From positions 2,790,001 to 2,854,000 of the forward strand of contig NZ_CP082164.1 of the NCBI RefSeq assembly GCF_023101685.1: a stretch of DNA of 64,000 nt, in the 5' to 3' direction. This DNA is from Bradyrhizobium sp. 186 (lineage in GTDB: Bacteria > Pseudomonadota > Alphaproteobacteria > Rhizobiales > Xanthobacteraceae). Positions 59,902 through 64,000 of this stretch are shown piece by piece (within the stretch, counting starts at the first letter, position 1; the number at the start of each line of letters is the position of its first letter). The position numbers and the translations under genes are program-made. The notes under the pieces are model-generated. The model was not told where the DNA came from, made no database searches, and saw nothing but the letters and a program-made list of their open reading frames with translations.

Positions 59902-60138
59902 TTATCGGGCCACGGAGAACTGAAGGACGAATAGCGACCGGCCGCCAAGTTCGGGGCTGTCGCTGACTTGTACTTGCCAGCAAATATGGCGCAGGAGTGG
60001 ATCCATCACGTCGTGCTTGAGGATCTCGCCGCTCAGTTCAATCGCCGTGGTCTGCGCAGCGAAAATGTCGGGCAGATCCAACCCGACATCGTCGAGCACT
60101 GGATCGCCGTCGTGGATATGGAAGAAATACCGCGGCAT
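59902..60138 (-). CDS. DUF6894 family protein (78 aa)
   Basis: A short protein: MPRYFFHIHDGDPVLDDVGL, then DLPDIFAAQTTAIELSGEIL and a C-terminal strand pair ending GRSLFVLQFSVAR. The MPRYFFHxxDG start and the D-x-x-G-x-x-L-x-D pattern define DUF6894, widespread in Bradyrhizobium and of unknown role. Complete; no operon partner. Confidence 0.88.
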   Translation of the reverse strand: MPRYFFHIHDGDPVLDDVGLDLPDIFAAQTTAIELSGEILKHDVMDPLLRHICWQVQVSDSPELGGRSLFVLQFSVAR

Positions 60139-60547
60139 TGGTGTCTCCGGAGAACGCGAACATTCCGATGACTGCAGCGAGCTCTAGGCATCACGATGGG
60201 GTCATCGCACCACAGTGGGGCGTACAGCAAGCCGCCATTCTAGGAGGGCCCGTCATCATTGATGGGTACCTCGACATTGACCTTCATGATCACGAATTCA
60301 GAATGAACAGTGGCTCCTCGAGGACTACGGTGCAGGTTGCGCCGACGGAGCCCACTTCGGTGCAGTGTTGCGGCCCCGGCCCTGCGAATCCCCAGTCCCC
60401 CGCTGGGGCCGCGATTTTTTCGCACGTCTCGCCTGGCGTCCATCACGGACCGCCGCGCAGATGGTGCAATCCCGATACTCCGATCAGTCGGTGACAACGG
60501 GAAGCTGCGAATGATGATGCTTTCGGAGAGACGTCAACTCCGAAGTG
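60139..60547. other. Intergenic region with a terminator
   Basis: No gene is supported. The terminator at 60390-60420 suggests a short transcript ending here from the left. Confidence 0.4.
60390..60420 (+). terminator. Rho-independent terminator (plus strand)
   Basis: A perfect 6-bp stem CCCCAG/CTGGGG (60390-60395 with 60403-60408), 7-base loop, then ccgcga and six T. Confidence 0.65.
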
Positions 60548-61465
60548 TCATATCTTGTAGTAGTCGTAATACCACCGAACGAAATTGCGCACACCGGTTT
60601 CGATCGGTGTGGACGGCGAAAAACCGGTATCGCGCATTAGATCGCCAACGTCGGCAAATGTTTCCGGAACATCTCCTGGCTGCATCGGCAGCATCTCCCT
60701 GGCGGCGGGTCGTCCGAGCTCTTTCTCGAGCGAATCGAGGACGTGCATCAGCGCTTCTGGTCGGTTATTGCCGACATTATAGAGCTTGGCCGGTGCATTC
60801 GCCGCATCCGCACTGTCCTCGGGAGCGCGATTGATCAGCCGAGAGATGACGCGAGTAACGTCATCGATATAGGTGAAGTCGCGCCGCATCCTGCCGTGGT
60901 TGAAGAGCTTGATTGGCTTGCCCTTTACGATCGCATCCGTGAACAGGAACATTGCCATGTCTGGCCAGCCCCACGGGCCGTAGACCGTAAAGAACCGCAA
61001 GCCTGTGACCGGAAGCCGGTAAAGGTGGCTATAAGAGTGGGCCATTAGCTCGTTGGCTTTCTTGGTCGCGGCATAGAAGCTGATGGGGTGGTCGTCGGTC
61101 CTATGCCGCGTCGAGAATGGCGACTCGGTATTGGCGCCGTAGACGGACGACGATGACGCGTAGATCAAATGACCGCCGGCCTGCGCAGCAAGATGGATCA
61201 CCCTCGCAAATCGGTGCTTTGCGAACAAGTCGGCAGTCGCGGACCGGTCTCCGAGGTCGATCTGCACGAAGGAGAAGCGCGGATCGCCGCGCAAAATGCC
61301 GAGACGAGCGCGCTTCAAGGCGGGGTCGTAGTAGCAGTTGATGTTGTCCAATCCGACGACCTGGCGCCCCTGATCGAGCAGCCGACGCGCAACATGAAAG
61401 CCGATGAAGCCCGCCACTCCCGTCACCAGAACGTCGTCGGCAACTGCTTCTGAGCGCAATGACAT
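60548..61465 (-). CDS. UDP-glucuronate 4-epimerase-like protein with an internal deletion
   Basis: A 305-residue extended SDR starting MSLRSEAVADDVLVTGVAGF at 61465. The NAD-binding GVAGFIGFHVARRLLDQG, GLDNINCYYDPALKRARL, catalytic YASSSSVYGAN, SFYAATKKANE (Tyr, Lys) and MRRDFTYIDDVTR are all present. However RVIHLAAQAG is followed at once by GHLIYASS; in homologues some 33 residues (with a VRYS...Y...N cofactor-contact segment) separate them. The reading frame is kept. The protein is probably inactive or altered. It lies near glmS/nodM, suggesting a surface-sugar or Nod-factor setting. Confidence 0.85.
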   Translation of the reverse strand: MSLRSEAVADDVLVTGVAGFIGFHVARRLLDQGRQVVGLDNINCYYDPALKRARLGILRGDPRFSFVQIDLGDRSATADLFAKHRFARVIHLAAQAGGHLIYASSSSVYGANTESPFSTRHRTDDHPISFYAATKKANELMAHSYSHLYRLPVTGLRFFTVYGPWGWPDMAMFLFTDAIVKGKPIKLFNHGRMRRDFTYIDDVTRVISRLINRAPEDSADAANAPAKLYNVGNNRPEALMHVLDSLEKELGRPAAREMLPMQPGDVPETFADVGDLMRDTGFSPSTPIETGVRNFVRWYYDYYKI

Positions 61466-61825
61466 TCGCTGTCCATGTTGGATCGATTTCGAGCGGCGGG
61501 TAAGACGCAATTGATCGCAGCAAGTTAACTCTCAACCGAGCCGCCTCGCTGTTACGCAAATGGGCGCATCCGACGATAGCGCGGAGCTGGGCTGCAGGTG
61601 ACCACTCGAGCGGAATATTCCGCGCGTCCTCGCCACCGCGACAACTTAGAGCGCAACGTACAATGTCCAAACGAACCCCGTCATCCTCCATTTGCATGAA
61701 GATGAAGCCGCGCAAACCTGCAGAGTGGTTCAGCGGCGGGCGTGACCGACGTGGCGGTCGGCTTGGACGTGCGCGCTGTCGAACGAATGAGATCAGCGAG
61801 TTGAGCGCAAACGGCATGGTCAAGG
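61466..61825. other. Intergenic region between divergent sugar-epimerase and AKR genes
   Basis: Only shadow frames are present. It should hold the promoters of both neighbours; no motif was recognised. Confidence 0.35.
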
Positions 61826-62818
61826 GTGTTTGCGCTGAAGACGGTCTGTGTTGATGCTCTCGGCGAGAGCGTATCGAGCATCGGTTTCGGCTGTGCGTCG
61901 CTCGGAGGCCGCGTTGGGGCTCGCAGGGGGACCGAGGCGCTTGAACGCGCTTACCACGCCGGAATAACCTGGTACGACGTGGCGCCTTCGTACGGCGACG
62001 GGATGGCCGAATCGATTTGGGGCCAATTCGCGTCCAAGAAGCGCGGCAGTGTCTACGTCTGCACAAAGGTTGGGATGCGCCCATCCGACACCTCCGCGGC
62101 CATGCGACTCCTGAAGCCGTTAGCGCGCGCCTCTCTTGCGGTGTTTCCCGGAATTCAACCGCGCCTTTCTGGCATGAGGCCAGAGCCATTCAAAGTGCCG
62201 TTATCAGCCGAGTTGATCAAGACAAGCATCGACGACAGCTTGAGACGGCTTCGCACGGATTATATTGACGTGCTTGCTCTCCACCGTCCAACCCGCAAAG
62301 AAGTGGTCCGTGAAGACATCATTCGGGCGCTTGAGCGCATCGTCCAGGATGGGAAGGCCCGCGCGATTTCGATTGCGGGCAATATCGACGTCGGAATTGA
62401 TGGCCTCGATGAATCATTGCCATATCGGCTGCTGCAGATCGCCAATAATCCGCTCGAGCCGAATCTTCAGAGATCAAAGAAGTCTGCGCGGAGTGTGACG
62501 TTTGTTACCTATGGATCATTTTCGACCCTCGGTCCGCTTGTCGCGAGCATAGGTGCGAAGAAAGAAATACTGAATGGCCTTTACGAGATGGGGTACCGGG
62601 GCGACCTCACCGAGATCGCTGCCGCATTTGTCGTGGATTATGCGCTGGCAACGAATTCGGCGGGAGTCACACTGTTTTCGATGTTTCGGAAAGACCATCT
62701 TGGGTTCAACCTGCGCCGGTTAACGCGACTTCCGGCGCTTCATCAGCTGAATCGCATTTCCGTCGAAATCTCGAACGAACTGCGGCAAAACCGACCGGAT
62801 GATCGGCGCCTCGAATAG
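61826..62818 (+). CDS. Aldo/keto reductase family protein
   Basis: A 330-residue NAD(P)H-dependent reductase fold starting from GTG. The catalytic tetrad is visible: Asp and Tyr in TWYDVAPSYGDGMAESIWG, Lys in VYVCTKVGM and His in DVLALHRP. Later segments such as GKARAISIAGN and TNSAGVTLFSMFRKDHL fit the family, although the C-terminal cofactor loop differs from common AKR11/12 proteins. Likely substrates are sugars or aldehydes. It sits between the epimerase and glmS/nodM. Confidence 0.88.
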   Translation: MFALKTVCVDALGESVSSIGFGCASLGGRVGARRGTEALERAYHAGITWYDVAPSYGDGMAESIWGQFASKKRGSVYVCTKVGMRPSDTSAAMRLLKPLARASLAVFPGIQPRLSGMRPEPFKVPLSAELIKTSIDDSLRRLRTDYIDVLALHRPTRKEVVREDIIRALERIVQDGKARAISIAGNIDVGIDGLDESLPYRLLQIANNPLEPNLQRSKKSARSVTFVTYGSFSTLGPLVASIGAKKEILNGLYEMGYRGDLTEIAAAFVVDYALATNSAGVTLFSMFRKDHLGFNLRRLTRLPALHQLNRISVEISNELRQNRPDDRRLE

Positions 62819-63193
62819 TCGGCGCGTGGATAGATGCTGATCGGCGGCGGCTCGGACGGCGTGTGCCGTCCGAACTGGCTCACAAGCGTGCCGGTGGAGC
62901 GGCCAGGTGCAGCGCGTGAATATGGGCATGAGGTCTACTCCGTCATGATCATACAATCAGCGGCTGCGTGTGCTAGAATTGGCAGCCCCACGATACTGTC
63001 CGTCACTGTTGTCAACGATGTTCGACAAGCGCGCGGGCGGCCGAGAGAAAGTTGGCCTTGAGGGGCAGGCTGAAGCATGCCCGTCAGGGCAGGGCAAGGG
63101 TCAGCGCGTCGCGCGCTGTCGTCGAGTTAGGGAAGTTGCCCGCAATTGCGGTTGCGCTTCGTGTGGCCGTTGGTAGATGCTCGGAGACAGACC
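62819..63193. other. Region upstream of glmS/nodM
   Basis: No gene is supported; short frames at 62834-63267 are shadows. I looked for a nod-box-like conserved 47-base element before the glmS start and did not see one. Confidence 0.4.
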
Positions 63194-64000
63194 ATGTGCG
63201 GAATTGTTGGTGTCGTCGGGCGGGGCCCAGCCTCTGCTCCCCTTTTGGATGCGCTGAGGCGGCTTGAATATCGCGGATATGACTCCGCGGGCATTGCGAC
63301 TCTCGAGGCCGGTTCGTTGACTCGGCGTCGTGCTGTCGGAAAGCTCGCTAACCTCAAGAGTCGGCTCGACTCGGAGCCGCTTTCCGGACGCATTGGTATC
63401 GGTCACACGCGCTGGGCGACGCACGGCCGGCCCGACGAGAACAATGCGCATCCTCACATGGTTGGCGGTGTCGCGCTTGTGCACAATGGAATCATCGAAA
63501 ATCATCGAGAATTGCGCAATGAGCTCAAAGCGGCTGGTGCACACTTCACGAGCGAAACAGATTCTGAGGTGGTCGCGCATCTCGTTAGCCGCGAGCGGAA
63601 GAACGGATGCGAACCGGTCGCTGCGGTGCGTAAGGTGCTCCCGCGCTTGAACGGAACGTTCGCGCTCGCGTTCCTGTTCGAAGGGCACGAGAATCTCCTG
63701 ATCGGTGCCCGAAAGGGCTCACCCCTTGCCGTCGGTTACGGGCGGGGCGAAATGTTCCTGGGCTCGGACGCGATCTCGCTTGCGCCTCTGACGGACGTTG
63801 TCGCTTACCTGGAGGACGGCGATCTCGCCGTCCTTACGCGAGAGCAAATCGAGTTTCTCGACGTGAACGGCGAGCGTCTGCACCGTGCGTCGGCCAAAAT
63901 CGCTTTCTCGGCTCTGGCAGTTCACAAGGGCGAGCATCGTCACTTCATGGCCAAGGAGATTCACGAACAGCCGAAGGTGGTCGGGCAGACGCTTGCACAA
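63194..64000 (+). CDS. glmS: Glutamine-fructose-6-phosphate aminotransferase (GlmS/NodM), 3' end outside window
   Basis: The ATG at 63194, with GGAGA seven bases upstream, opens MCGIVGVVGRGPASAPLLDA and stays open to the window edge (269 codons of about 608). Cys2 is the glutaminase nucleophile. RLEYRGYDSAGIATLEAG, IGHTRWATHGRPDENNAHPH, LVHNGIIENHRELRNELK and TSETDSEVVAHLV form the complete class II glutamine amidotransferase domain; the isomerase domain begins beyond the edge at HFMAKEIHEQPKVVGQT. The enzyme makes glucosamine-6-phosphate. In rhizobial symbiosis regions the same family is called NodM; sequence alone does not decide. Confidence 0.95.
   Translation, partial: MCGIVGVVGRGPASAPLLDALRRLEYRGYDSAGIATLEAGSLTRRRAVGKLANLKSRLDSEPLSGRIGIGHTRWATHGRPDENNAHPHMVGGVALVHNGIIENHRELRNELKAAGAHFTSETDSEVVAHLVSRERKNGCEPVAAVRKVLPRLNGTFALAFLFEGHENLLIGARKGSPLAVGYGRGEMFLGSDAISLAPLTDVVAYLEDGDLAVLTREQIEFLDVNGERLHRASAKIAFSALAVHKGEHRHFMAKEIHEQPKVVGQTLAQ

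Noticed and set aside
62819..63193. Possible nod box before glmS/nodM
   Set aside because: No stretch resembling the conserved NodD-binding pattern was found, so NodD control is not claimed.
1..64000. tRNA, rRNA, CRISPR array or phage attachment site
   Set aside because: No cloverleaf with a conserved T-arm, no rRNA sequence, no regularly spaced repeats and no tRNA-end duplication were recognised by eye.

Overview
The window looks like an accessory region of a Bradyrhizobium-type alphaproteobacterium. The grounds are the GC-rich coding style, a set of short orphan proteins of a kind I associate with Bradyrhizobium, DUF6894, alphaproteobacterial IS families, and a terminal glmS/nodM gene next to a UDP-sugar epimerase and an aldo/keto reductase. 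These taxonomic and family calls come from memory of the families, not from a search. No rRNA, tRNA or CRISPR array was seen.

Layout. 1-6.7 kb holds the end of a receiver-domain response regulator, a recombinase remnant and many short orphan genes, mostly on the minus strand. 6.75-12.7 kb holds two minus-strand units: a periplasmic binding protein overlapping a PAS-GGDEF-EAL protein by 4 bases, and a Tat-exported PLP-dependent deaminase-like enzyme next to a VTT membrane protein. 13-28 kb is a mobile-element graveyard: an IS256 remnant, an IS110 element, an IS701 element with TTAG target duplications, and three 933-bp IS5/IS427-type copies. One of these copies sits inside the IS701 target duplication. 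The other two form a tandem dimer in the last codons of a small gene. Four decayed fragments of a yedK/HMCES-type gene and repeated small genes lie around them. 28-30.2 kb carries a PilZ protein, a small orphan and an AraC regulator.

30.5-55.9 kb is GC-rich and much better preserved: a transport and catabolic superlocus. It encodes two related SDR enzymes (plus a third SDR), an aminotransferase, a polyamine-type ABC transporter (two permeases, binding protein, ATPase), pxpB-pxpC-pxpA on the plus strand, and a convergent minus-strand operon SDR-accB-accC-pxpB-pxpC-accB-like. It continues with two LysR regulators, an RraA/HMG-aldolase-type protein, an NHL-propeller protein, a TctC-type binding protein, a class III CoA-transferase, an enoyl-CoA hydratase and hyuA-hyuB. 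Two unrelated lactam/imide-opening systems (PxpABC and HyuAB) therefore share one neighbourhood with a biotin carboxylase and CoA-activating enzymes. I infer uptake and breakdown of a cyclic amide or imide through CoA intermediates; the substrate is unknown.

56-64 kb has a secreted propeller-like protein that looks shortened, two divergent LuxR-type regulators (one with a non-phosphorylatable pseudo-receiver), a DUF6894 protein, a UDP-glucuronate-4-epimerase-like gene with an internal in-frame deletion, an aldo/keto reductase, and the first 269 codons of glmS/nodM running off the right edge.
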